Below are positions 1 to 10,069 of a stretch of DNA of 64,000 bases, piece after piece. Under the pieces are notes generated by a model, which saw nothing but the letters and a program-made list of their open reading frames with translations, did no database searches and was not told the origin of the DNA. The stretch's first letter is position 1, and every line of letters starts with the position of its first letter. The stretch comes from Fasciolopsis buskii (lineage: Eukaryota > Platyhelminthes > Trematoda > Plagiorchiida > Fasciolidae), in NCBI GenBank assembly GCA_008360955.1, contig LUCM01001910.1, positions 45,155 through 109,154 on the forward strand, read 5' to 3'. Made by a program: the position numbers and the translations under genes.

Positions 1-865
1 GAGCAGTACTCAAGGTGGGGCTTAGCATGGGACTTGAAGGTGATAATTCTGCAGTCTTGAGTGCGGACTGCCCTTAAGATCATTGTGGCGGTTTTCTTAG
101 CTACAGCTGTATGATGGTGAGCCTGCTCGTGGAATTGAAAGAGCAGGAGTATTGTAACCTTAAGTACTTAACTGTATGTGATACAAGAATTGGCATGCCG
201 TTTATAGAGAGGGCGCTGGGAGGAACATGGCATTTATATGTTATCAGAGAATTTTTGTCAGCAGAGAACTTCATAAGACACTTGGAACACCAGTTATCAA
301 GAGACTCTAGGTCTTCATTGATAAGTGCAAGAGTGGAGCTAAATGAGCTAGCCTCAAAAGAGTAGACTATTTTAACGTCATCGGCAAACAGGAATGGTGT
401 GCCATGGCGAATTACTTTAAGGATATCATTAATGTATAGCAGGAAAAGAAGAGGACCAAGGACGCTTCTCTGAATGACCCCACTGGTAATAGCAGAGAGC
501 TGGGAAAGACAATCGTCAACATTGACTACCTGAATGCGATCACAAAGGTGGGATGATAGCCGAGATAAGAGGGTATTTCCTATTCCATAATTCCCAATTT
601 TGGCCAGGATCCGGGAATGGGAAACGCGGTCAAACGCTTTTGACATGTCTAAAAGATTATGAGCATCGACCGGTGGGAATCAGCACTTTGGGTAACTAAG
701 TCTAAGAAGTCAAAGTGACAGGTGAAGCAGGATGGGCCCCTGAGGAAGACTTGTTGATAAGGTTGTGAGTAGTAAGGAAGTTAACCAGTTGTTCTTTGAC
801 AATTTTTTCCGTAAGCCTAGATAGAACTTGACTATGGTTAAAGAGGCGAAAGTTTTCAGGTTCAT
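1..865. repeat. Inverted near-identical tract, partner of 46386-47254
   Basis: The reverse complement of 1-700 matches about 46550-47254 with a single one-base deletion seen by eye. From 700 to 865 I count about six mismatches. Beyond about 865 the two LINE copies are still homologous but strongly diverged. The tract ends inside the RT gene, not at an element end. The left end runs off the window. Confidence 0.85.
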
Positions 866-1293
866 ACACAGAGCGCTTTTTGTGTTGTGGATCAATAATG
901 GGGGTTTTCCATTGGGACAAAAAAGTAGCGCCAGACATAGAGCCTTTGGATGTATTTCTCCTTCTTTCACCAGGCCAATTATAAATCTGCATCCCCCTCG
1001 CTGTTAACCCAATGCAGTAAATTTGTTCTGGCCTTCATTTTTTCTGCGTCACGTTCTTTGGCATTCCAATGCAGGTTTACATGGAAATTTTCTTGCCTGC
1101 CGCTGAAGGTGAAACTGTTGATGGCATGGTCACCCTTGCCTAACGGCGTTGGATAACGCAAGCTCTGGACTTCACTTTCACACTTAATATTATTTAGGTG
1201 AAATAGTGACGGCTCTAGGTCCGACATTAATCTCGTGTTGCCCCTCATCCGTTGAGTTGAAGCTTTATCCACCAAACTTCTGGAGAACATCAT
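1..1293 (-). pseudogene. LINE lineage B remnant: endonuclease end plus reverse transcriptase
   Basis: Read on the minus strand, 1293-979 gives the end of an apurinic-type endonuclease (LGKGDHAINSFTF; the usual SDH motif is changed to GDH). 992-702 gives the start of a reverse transcriptase (PENFR..., then SRLTEKIVKEQLVNFLTTHN). 646-101 gives the palm: MSKAFDRV, SGVIQRSVLGPLLF and the catalytic FADD box in FADDVKIVYSF. The endonuclease runs almost directly into the RT fingers, so the linker between them is deleted. The frame breaks near 135, where a T present in the copy at 47100 is missing, and the RT thumb is lost from the frame. The element continues past the left edge. The family is a CR1/Jockey-type non-LTR retrotransposon. 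The protein is dead as it stands. The fragment is nearly identical, in inverted orientation, to 46386-47254. Confidence 0.85.
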
Positions 1294-1529
1294 CCCTACT
1301 GCAATATGTGGGCAGCTCCCTGCTTTCCACCAGATCCATGGGCAACTAAAGATCTACACCTTTAGGAGCGCATTTGTTTCCGTAAATATTCGCTCTGGTG
1401 TCTGCATTAACTGACAAATTTCCACCTCTTTGGCGTTCGTATGGCCGTAAATACATAACGGTTGCTGGCCCGATTGACACCCAACCGTATACTGAACGTA
1501 TACCGAACGCACACTTTCGTCAGACTGTT

Positions 1530-2043
1530 CGTTGCAGCTAACATGATGGAGATGCTCAACGTATCAGAAAGGAAACCAATTACAGTCTGTTTTACGAATA
1601 AGAAATTTCAAGAAGTCGCTAACTCCTCCGCAGTCTCTTTCAGCCTACAGTGGTAGATTAAGCCAAAGCCCGTGGATGACATTGAATTAGACTTCGTAGA
1701 CTTTGAGAAACTGGACTCACACGGAAAACAACGTGGCCCATTGTAATTGCTGCTGGTTGGGGCACATTTGAGGATAGGCAGTTATGAAACTGTAGCTGCA
1801 AATATTGCGGAATTATAAACCAAAAGCCTTTGCACCCTTAAGGTTTTCCCTATGAATGCAGTTTCTCAAGGTCTACGAAATCTAAACCAATGTCTTCCAC
1901 TGGCCTTGACTTATTCTACCACTGTAAATTGAAAGAGACTACGGAGAAGGTAGTGACTTCTTGAGGTTTCTCATTTTTAAGATAGGCTGATAATGGTTTC
2001 TTGTCTGACAGGTTGAGCATCGCCATCATGTTAGCTGCAATGA
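1530..2043. repeat. Inverted repeat of two gag-like fragments, tail to tail
   Basis: The left arm (1530-1724) and the reverse complement of the right arm (1852-2043) match over about 195 bp at roughly 75-80 percent. Both arms start with a TTGCAG acceptor-like sequence and read AANMM[E/A]MLN[V/L]S, continue with similar residues to SF[S/N]LQW, and share a TAG stop. Conservation of peptide and stop suggests two diverged copies of one coding fragment facing each other. The 127-bp spacer after the left arm has cysteine-rich stretches (CNCCWLGH near 1742 and, shifted by one base, CKYCGII near 1795) that resemble retrotransposon gag zinc knuckles, but only weakly. 1294-1529 holds nothing I recognise. 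Confidence 0.55.
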
Positions 2044-2164
2044 AAAGCACCTTGCTTATCATTAAGGGATATCGGAAGGGTTGACGTATAGTTTAGGTGT
2101 CGCATATATTAAAGAGATACAAATAAATCTTATCTCAACTTGGCCAGCCTTATTCCGAAACTGG

Positions 2165-2410
2165 CCATTACCGAAAGAATGGCCAGAAACAAAACCTCAC
2201 AGCATGTACTGGGGTATTTCCCGAATACCTTTGAGAGACATGTCTGGTTGCATGACCAAATGTTACATGGGTATTACCAGTTGCACGGAAGAAATAAGTA
2301 CACAAGTGCGGACAAAATGAGGAGAAATAATGAAAATGCATTCTGCGAGGAACAAGATATTTATACATAATAATGACGTAGCCGCAGGCGCAAGGTTTAT
2401 TTTCGGGGTG
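2165..2410 (-). repeat. R1-like repeat, 3' end fragment
   Basis: On the minus strand the sequence matches the end of the repeat at 26650-26850. Both carry a run close to CATTTGGTCATGCAACCA followed by CATG[C/T]CTCTC and an AT-rich end. The translations agree as well (VTFGHATRHVSQ here, VTFGHATKHASR there). The agreement probably reflects DNA-level repeat homology, not a gene. 2044-2164 is unassigned. Confidence 0.55.
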
Positions 2411-2419
2411 GCGAACGGC

Positions 2420-3560
2420 GTCAAGACACGTCCGCAGTAGTATCTAAAAGGGACAAGAAAGTTATTCTGCAATGGAGGATGCCCTTAAAGGCCATGTGTG
2501 TGGAGTGAAAAATTGTCAAAACGGATCAAAACGGATGGAGAGAATAGTTCTGATGGCCGAGAGATGCCCAGTATTAAAACTGGGATGAAAAGAACGTCAG
2601 TCATTTTACCGTGGAACCCGAAACCAAGAAAATGAATAAAAGCATTTCGAAGCTGTGCCTAGATGAAGAAAAGGGATGAGGAATTGTGGCGAACCATTGT
2701 GTGAAGGCATGAAGTGGGAAGACAAGGTCAGCAGTGAGGAGGAGAATGCAGATTAAAATGGCAAACCTTGAATAATATATCCGACTCTTGTGAGCCAGTG
2801 TGAAACATAAACGGGTCTGTGTGCTCCTTTTGTTTTCGTTCGGCGGCCCAGCTGATGCCAGTTGCTGGCATGTTAATGGCCACGATTTTGGAGGGGAAAA
2901 TTGGCGGTGAAGTTTGAGGTTAACTATATTGGCGGCACCTGAAACATGGATCCATGTAGGGATGCCTTCACGGCTATTGGTTATCAGCGTGTTGGGCATG
3001 TTAGCTACGACGGGGCAGTTACAGCACTGAGGCTGAGTAACCGGGGGAATAGTCCGCTCAAAGATCGTAAGCTTTCGTGATCAGGTTATGTGGCCTCGAT
3101 CACTAGACAGACTTGGAACCGAGTCACCATTTTGCCCTGGTAAGTTATGCAGATAAACGACAATGTTCTGTTTATCGCTGTCATGGCAGGATGGGGCCGG
3201 AAACTGGAAAGCGAACTCTTGGCGAGGCAGGAACGCTAATTTGCACATCTGGAACGGAAAAGCGCGAAAACTGACAATCTGGAGGAATTCCAGCTGAGAG
3301 TTATGGTGCGTGCAACAATGAGAACGAGAAGTGATATATCTTATTTAGAATAATGCATGAAGTGAAGACTGGAATGAGCTAATTGTCATGTGCACCCACA
3401 AGAAAGGGATTTTGGGTGAAGACAATAAATTTTATTCTAGTATTAAGTGAAAATTTTATGTGGATACCTTTCTATTTATATGCCTTGCTGCAAAAAACTA
3501 AACTAGGTGAAAAGTTGTGTTGATAGTATTTCAGTGATGACTTTACTCTGCCTATATTCA
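2420..3560. other. No recognised feature
   Basis: Both strands carry only short open frames. The longest is 132 codons on minus at 2601-2999; it shows no motif I know and its composition is unremarkable. It was not called as a gene. Confidence 0.5.
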
Positions 3561-4700
3561 CAATGATATGTAATTATGGAAGCCACTGAAATAATTTATA
3601 GATCTTGTTAATTGGGTTGAAATTAGACCGCACGTTGAAACATATTGTGGAACAGTAGTCCAGGATAGGTTTTATGTGCGTTTTATATATTAACAACTTG
3701 CTTTCCTGGTTTCTAAAGTTCTATGCACCAACCCAAGCAGTCTCTTAGCTTTTGCAGTTTGTATCAGGGTGTGATGGAGTAACGCAAATCCAGGTCTCTG
3801 ACAGTGTGAGGGGAAGGAATGACTTCCTGGTTGATCTCAAAGATTCCTGTAGGAAGGCGGCATTTGTATGCAAGTACGCTGCTTTGTGGGCCGAGAATTT
3901 CATTGACCAAGTTGCGTACCATGAACCAAGCGATAGCATATCATCTTTTACATCATCTATGATGGTGTTGAGGTCACGAGGGGGAAACAGGTATGCAATT
4001 TTTATATCGACTGCAAAGAGAAAAGGAATACCATGCCTAACGATGCGAAAAATATTGTTGATGTGCAACAAAAACAGTGGTGGGCCTAGCCCACTTCCTT
4101 GAATAACCCCACTAGTAATCGGACGAGGCTTGGATAGGGATCCATTTGCATTCACTACCTGCATTCTAGAGGCCAAATAAGAGAAGAAGCAAGCCAGAAG
4201 GGGGGTTTATACCGTAGCTCTTGACTTTCATGAGAAGCTTGCGATGGGATACGCGGTCGAAAGCCTTTGCCATGTATAAGAAAATCACAACCACCGACTT
4301 TTCGTCGTTGGCAGCCTTCGTCACTGTTTAGGAAATCACTCATGCACGTAGAACATGATTTACTTTGAAGGAAACCATGTTGGCCGGCGTTGATGAGGTC
4401 ATAGTGTGATAAGTCAGTTGTTAACTTGCTTTTATTATTACTACCATGATACGTGAAAAAATTGGGGTTTGATTGATGGGTCTGCAATTAAATGGTTCTT
4501 GGTTTGAACCGTTTTTGTGAATTGGGACAATGACAGAATGTGTTCCATTGGTGGGGGAACGTGCCACTGTGAAAGGGAGATTAAGTATATTGGACAAAAG
4601 TAAAAAGATATCTGCACCCCTAATTCGAGTATGGAAGGCCGTCTGGTCCAGCCTGGAAAGACAACAGTGATTTAAAATCGCTTGGTTGGGATGACAATCT
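3560..4700 (-). pseudogene. LINE lineage C reverse transcriptase remnant, copy 1
   Basis: The minus strand holds broken pieces of an RT. 4560-4490 encodes a PIHKNG-type fingers segment. 4487-4155 contains the QHGF motif in a shifted frame and the remains of the AFDRVSH segment. 4176-3745 contains SGVIQGSGLGPPLFLLHINN and then FAVD where the catalytic FADD should be, so one of the two aspartates is replaced by valine. At least two frameshifts separate these blocks. The part beyond 3647 is a diverged C-terminal region. The same FAVD change and the same frameshifts occur in the inverted copy at 16202-17114, so the copies were dead before they became alike. Confidence 0.85.
3647..4558. repeat. 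Inverted near-identical tract, partner of 16202-17114
   Basis: The 912-bp tract is the reverse complement of 16202-17114. The 143-codon frame inside is identical in both. I noticed one substitution (near 4381, a CAA versus CAC codon). Outside the tract the LINE copies stay homologous on both sides but drop to roughly 65-70 percent. Confidence 0.85.
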
Positions 4701-5260
4701 CAGAAGGGTTCTAGAGGAAACTGAGGGTAAATAGATAGACGTACTTTTCAGTCATGCGTGACATCACGAGATGGCAGAGCCATCGTGCAAAAAAGTACTC
4801 AGCGCCTTACAGTGTGTTGTTTGTGCAGAATTTGTGCTGTGGAGGCATCGCCTCTAATATTAGACCAATCAAGTGAGTGCACTGCATTTTGTTCTAAAAT
4901 TTAAGTCAGGAGTGTCACTTGCTAACAGTCCTCTAAGTTCCCGTTATGCTGAGGTGCTGGTCAACTTGGTTGTTGCAGGTTCACCATCACCTTGTCCGAA
5001 TGTTTCACCATTCCAGACACGCCATTATCGGGACAAGGAGTTTTCGATAAATATACTACTTCATTATCGGACGCTTTTAGTACCCGCGCTTCACAGCGAG
5101 GCGCGGTTAGTAACTGACACTGCGACGTTTCAAGGGACTTAACTTTATTGCATTTAATCTTGTACTCTGTTACGGAAAAATAATTACGGGGTACCATGTG
5201 GACACTGGCAGTCAGCAAAGCAAAAGTTCTCTGTTAGATTCCCTTCGGACTGCTTTCATA
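4700..5260. other. No firm feature; possible upstream part of the transposase-like gene
   Basis: An open frame of 89 codons lies at 4873-5142 (+). I do not recognise it. Its position just before the transposase-like fragment leaves open that it is the eroded N-terminal part of that gene. Confidence 0.3.
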
Positions 5261-5264
5261 CGTT

Positions 5265-5460
5265 TCAGACCGACAATGGTGCATCAGAGGGAAGTTTTGA
5301 AAGACACACATCCCTACGTGCCGAACATTGGTCGGGACCCTTGGATGTTGCGTCGACGGTATAGAACAAGCCCAACTGTGGAATTGTTCAATGGACAGAA
5401 TATTCATATTGGTCTGGAAAGCACCATAAAAGGCAGCTTTCTAATTCGGATCCACTGCCA
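5265..5460 (+). pseudogene. Transposase-like protein, N-terminal fragment
   Basis: This frame reads VLKDTHPYVPNIGRDPWMLR, followed by a stretch ending in NGQNIHIGLESTIKG. The pattern (LLK..HP..P.DPR.LL.T, then GG.Y.H.GLE..I) is the region that precedes the core of a large family of uncharacterised, transposon-associated invertebrate proteins. The recognition is from memory of the family pattern, so the name is tentative. The frame stops near 5470, where a 5'-truncated R1 repeat begins. The gene resumes at 6512. Spacing fits one gene cut by the insertion, with a dozen or so residues missing between the halves. Confidence 0.5.
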
Positions 5461-5469
5461 GATGCCATG

Positions 5470-6512
5470 ATGGTGCAACTGGAAGAAATTCCAGACTGCC
5501 CTCTCTCTCCTGCTCTTCTGCAGGCTCGCCAATGACCACAGATGCAACGCAAACTCTCGCCGAAAGCTCCACTCTATCCTTTGAACTGGTTGCCTATTCC
5601 TTGCTATCTGGACGTGACGCTCCAGTACCTGGCCCTGTAACCCTAAGACAAACAAATAGACGCCAATGACTCCCCGGGTGCCTAATCTTAGATGAACCAT
5701 GACGATTGGCCAAATGGTTTCTAACGCTATTGAAATGCCGCGCAATTTCCAAAACCTCCCGATCCCTACCGCCACAGAACACCATAAAATCCGATAGTAA
5801 ACAAGGAAGACACCCAGGTCATCTATGGCAAGTGTATTTGGGGATTGCTTGTAAATCCTACATGTACTGATTTTCTTCCCGCCACACATCACAATCCACT
5901 CACAGCCGCATAAGTCCAGTGACCAGTTTTGTAAGTTCCATTGTCTCTCTGTCCACAATTCATATATTTTCGTCCCGTAAATTGTTTGATGCAACCTTGA
6001 AGAATTCCCGTTGTTTCATCTTAGGCATTATTTGGCTATTGAATGTTGTTAGTTACCATTCTTCATCCGCCTCATATGATATCCAGTGTGATTTTGGCTC
6101 TTCTCCATCCCGTTATTACATCCATATTGATGTTCATCTTACCATATTACCCTCCTGAATTTTGATGAACCCGGCCACTTGACAACATCCACCACTTTTT
6201 CCTAGCCAAATTTTGCGCCCGCGATACTCACGGTCGATGGGTTCAAACATGGATTGACTCGCAGTGCAGGACTGGTAATCAGCCACAGAAAGTTTCGGCG
6301 ATGAATTATCTAGCTCTGGTTTAAAGCCCAAAAACTCGTATTCAGCCTATCTTATTGCAGGTTATGGTCATAAGAGCACGGACACTGCATTTTCACGACT
6401 AAATTTTTGTTTTACGAATTCCACTGCGCCATCCTTGTGTACATTTGATCTTGCCTTGCGCATGCCTCTCGAATGTCGAAAAATATACTCATTATTGTTA
6501 TTATTATTATCA
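5470..6512 (+). mobile_element. R1 repeat copy, inserted in the transposase-like gene
   Basis: This copy of about 1.04 kb aligns with 24300-25323 along its length. It starts within the CTGGAA..AATTCCAGACTGCC stretch, carries the conserved region near 5900-6330, and ends with GCATGCCTCTCGAATGTCG, then AAATATAC and a (TTA)n tail at 6491-6510. A variable left end and a fixed right end with a microsatellite tail are what target-primed reverse transcription gives, so plus is probably the sense strand. I see no clear target-site duplication. On the minus strand parts translate to peptides shared with other R1 copies (GGCCQVAGFIKIQEGNMV here, GGCCEVAGLIKIQEGNMV at 25.0 kb). Confidence 0.7.
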
Positions 6513-7880
6513 TCAACTCAGTTTTGACGGCACGACTGTTTTCTCTTCGTCAAATACGCAGCTGCAGCCCATACTTGCAAGGTATATGGATCCACACCGT
6601 ACGCGGGTGTTCGCTGTCGTTTTCTATTGCAGCAAGGGCAAACTGTCATCCATTTCAGACTTTCTCAACGAAAGCATATCTGAATTGAATATTCTGCTAA
6701 GGAACACTATACAAGTTGGCACAAAATCTGAAAGGTGCATTCTCTCTTCCTTGGGCGCAGACATTCATCCGGCAAATGGAGGGAACGACGGGTTACTTGG
6801 GCTGCGATCGTTGCATTCACCGGTGACTTCACTGTGATAAGCGTGTTACTTTCCCCTACGTTAAAAAACTCTTAACGATGATTCGTTTTTGCACCGAGAG
6901 GAACCGTTAACATTATATTGTCATTAGTCCCTTTCTCCTTTTACCCATAGACACGATATCCTGCTTTCTGTTGGACCATATGCATCGCGTGTGAGTGGAC
7001 GTCATGAACAGCCTGCTTTCACTGTGGTCACACGGCCCCGATACGATTCATTGTCATTTACGTCGGTCAGACTTAGAAACCCTCGGTAAGCGTATTCGTG
7101 CTTGCAGCGACAGCACACTATGTGACTTTCAACGGTTATGCCGGCATGCTGGTGACGTAGAACTTTGGATAGCCAAGGACTTTCGCATGTTTTTGTTGCA
7201 TGTTGGAATCGTATGTTTGAGGTACTTACTGTATGATGGTGTGCATGAGCATTTCTTATTGTTGTCCATGTCCATTTAGATTTTGTTACCCTTACATACG
7301 TAAAACGTGCATCACTTTTTCTGTCTCTTCTCCGTTTCTTTGGGTAAAACGTTTTCCTGCTATACGGCTCCTCTAATATTTATTCTGCACATGTTTTAGT
7401 TCATTGTCCTGAGGAAGCTTTGGGTTAATGTGCTCTGGACAGCTTTCCTCGCTTACTCTATGAGTCCGTAATGCGTATTTTAAAATATGGCATCTGGAGA
7501 CCAAAAATCCTGCCCTTCTGCTTCATCGCCGCTTTTGTGAATACCCTACGCTGGATTATGTATCTATTAATGCTCTTTCCGATGAAGTGGATGAGCCACA
7601 ATGACATTTCCGGGGCTTCAGCTATCCGTTCATCGTCAAAAACATGGTGCTAACAGATACCTCCCGCAACAACTTCGTCGCTGTTGCAGAAAATTCAGCG
7701 TCTACAATGAGCTTGAAACAGGATGCGGTACACGTGAAACACACTTCACGGAGCCGTCGGATGTTTATGTGAAAACTTTGCACCCCAGCCACCTGTATAT
7801 ATTTCGTTTAAGCAGTTTGCAAGCTGTCATTTGCCAGGTGGGGGGAAATCACATTCAATGCAAATTTTTTTCTTTGTTTG
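6512..7880 (+). pseudogene. Transposase-like protein, core and C-terminal part, decayed
   Basis: Consecutive blocks follow a known order for a transposon-associated protein family. 6515-6740 reads DGTTVFSSSNTQLQPILARY, then VVFYCSKGKLSSISDFL and ELNILLRNTIQVG. 6785-6833, in another frame, reads GTTGYLGCDRCIHR and hits a stop. 6965-7279 reads LLDHMHRV, a TGA, then VDVMNSLLSLWSHG and AKDFRMFLLHVGIVCLR, with VHEHFLLLSMSI at the end. 7650-7860 reads like the C-terminal module (FTEPSDVYVKTLHPSHLYIF). Two or more frameshifts and in-frame stops show decay. The catalytic chemistry of this family is not settled as far as I know, so I do not name catalytic residues. Introns could explain some breaks, but stops inside conserved blocks cannot be spliced away easily. 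Confidence 0.6.
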
Positions 7881-7999
7881 TACTTGTTGTAAATGTTACC
7901 ATCCCCATAAAACACACAAGTAGAAATTAGTTAACTTTTGGTGATGAACAATGGTCAGGTTTGCTGGCCTCAAACGTCCGGTTATCAGGAAGGCAAAAG

Positions 8000-9330
8000 T
8001 TCTGATATAACTCGTCGTCGTGTTTTCCGTGGATGACACTGTTGCTATTGTACACAACAATGGGCTGACGGAGATTCAGCGCATGGAATGTCCGAATTCA
8101 AAAATATTTAGTGCTTACCAACGAATGCCGTTGAACGGCGACTACGTGCCAGACTACATACCGTCGTATGAGTTTACGAAACTAAATCACTGCGGTGTGA
8201 ACAATGTTATTCATTGCTTTGGTAGGCAACCTGATGAAAGCCTTGAACATACAGAAACAATTCTTGTCGCAGTCCGAACGAGGAACAACTTCCAGTTACA
8301 GGGAGCCTTTGACCTCTCTCTCTCTCGCAAATTGCCCAACCCGAAAGATGTTTATTATCAGTTATCCGAGTAAAATTTCAGAGTCTTGGACCAGTACTCA
8401 TTGGATGACAGTTCGGAGTAATAATAATAAAACTGTATATATTTTGAGTTGCGAGAAGCGTGCGCACGACATGATCGAATTTTAACGACATTTGGGGCAG
8501 AAGCTCCGGATGTATTCTCGTAAAAGGTACCCAAAATCCCCCGAAATAACTTTTACCGCCAACCTTGTCACTTTCTATGATTTATATGAGTCTTCATTTC
8601 ACCTTCCGTGCAGCGTACCCCTGAAACCTCTGCCAGAAACTGCCTATCACCGAATAACAGCAGGGCATGCCACTTTTCAGGCAAGTTTCACTTCATCAAA
8701 CTTGATTTTCCTAGGGCTTTTATTAGAGTATCCGATTGTGTTTAAGCGTCTTATCCGAAAACATCAAGACCTGTTACTTTCGGCATCTTGATAAAACCAG
8801 AACTGCTCTAAACTATTGGTTTTTCAGACGAGTTAGACAGAATTTTATCCGCGCTAAATGACCTCAGGGTCAACCAGGCCTCCATCATTCGCCGCATGGA
8901 CAAACAGCGTATGACCGATGAAGTCAGCCGCCACCAGCCAACCACAGAATTGATCTTAGATGGACTGAACAAGCTGGGACAGGATTCGAGGGTAATGGTC
9001 AATTTTAGCACAATGTGACTTTCGCTTACATGAGGGTTCCATGCGGTGAAACTTTGTGGAGCCAGGGAAGTTGGTACCGCGGTGCGCAGAACGCTGAATG
9101 CCATCATTATTGAATATCTGGCATTGCGGTGTAACTGGTTGGGAACCGGTAAGGAGTTGGTGGTTTCCAGCTAATGTTGTGTAGGAGCCACTATTGGCGG
9201 ATTCATTTCAAAGTTTTACTGACCCGAAAACGGATGCTGTGGAATCAATAACGGCGTTCCTTGAAAAGATGGCCCTGGATATTGTAGGAATCATCAAATA
9301 TCGATTCACGGATAAGCGAGAGTGCGCAGG
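8000..9330 (+). pseudogene. DUF4806-like protein gene, decayed or intron-broken
   Basis: 8008-8373 opens with LVVVFSVDDTVAIVHNNGL, the VVVxFxDDxVAVV start typical of these proteins, then reads on without further recognised motifs. After an acceptor-like TTGGTTTTTCAG at 8816-8827, the next block (8828-8993) is a likely coiled coil: DELDRILSALNDLRVNQASI. Two TGA codons follow in the same frame. From 9029 the frame gives HAVKLCGAREVGTAVRRTLN and then IIEYLALRCNWLGT, matching the DUF4806 core (VRR.L..L....LA..YNWTG), with a GTAAGG donor-like site at 9150. 9185-9328 supplies the tail (FTDPKTDAVESITAFLEK), ending at CAG/GTACGC. Either this is a spliced gene with small introns, or a pseudogene. The in-frame stops favour the latter. 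Confidence 0.5.
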
Positions 9331-9339
9331 TACGCTTAT

Positions 9340-10060
9340 TGCTACGTACTGGTTTCTTTCACTTCAACTAGTATGCATGTTTCTGTTCTTGGATTGTAAT
9401 TGCTTCTTCCACTAGGCACTTCGACTCATCCACAGTTTTAGTGCTTCCATACCCGACCAAGACTAGCGCACGTGACTAACTAAATATTTCCCTAGAATGG
9501 GCGATTATTTCCAGTAACCAACCTGTGAAATCTCCATTTACTAACTGCTTAAACTGAGTGTTTCCCCTTAGTATTTTTTGGGTCTCGGAGAGAATGTACG
9601 TAGTGCACTCGGACTGGGATGTAGCTGTTCTATCTTTCGTATTAAATTATTTTTGTGCGACTTCTTCTTGTGTTCTTTTTTCTATGCAGTCCGGCTCCGA
9701 TTGAACTGTTGTAAATCGCTGCGCAGGATTACAACGTGTCGTTCATTTTGCCACAGAAAGAAGCTCCCAGAATGCGTACTGCTTAATTAGGAATTTTTAG
9801 CGGTTCACAGTATGCAATGCTGTTGTATGCGTCTAAGCGTCAGGAGCGTTACAATTCATTGATCGATAGGGGGCAAAAGTGCGGTAAAAGGTTGCACAAT
9901 TTTTCGTTTTCCCAGGCGCTTTCGGATCGGCGCTGGTTGCTTTTACGGTTTCATCCGCACGTAGTGTTCGGATTCACCCGTTTCACTGAACGTTTACTGG
10001 ATATTTCCAGATGCCTTTCCGACACTGTTATCTAAGTAAACCTGTAGTTCGGAGCGAGGG
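9340..10060. other. No recognised feature
   Basis: The stretch is pyrimidine-rich with short frames only (70 codons at 9578-9790, 72 at 9817-10035). None shows a motif. Confidence 0.45.
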
Positions 10061-10069
10061 TGTTTAGAA

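Noticed and set aside
5404..5994. 196-codon minus frame (rich in Trp, Cys, Arg)
   Set aside because: It runs across the junction of the transposase-like gene and the R1 insertion, so it cannot be one ancestral gene. Its composition reflects the opposite strand of repeat DNA.
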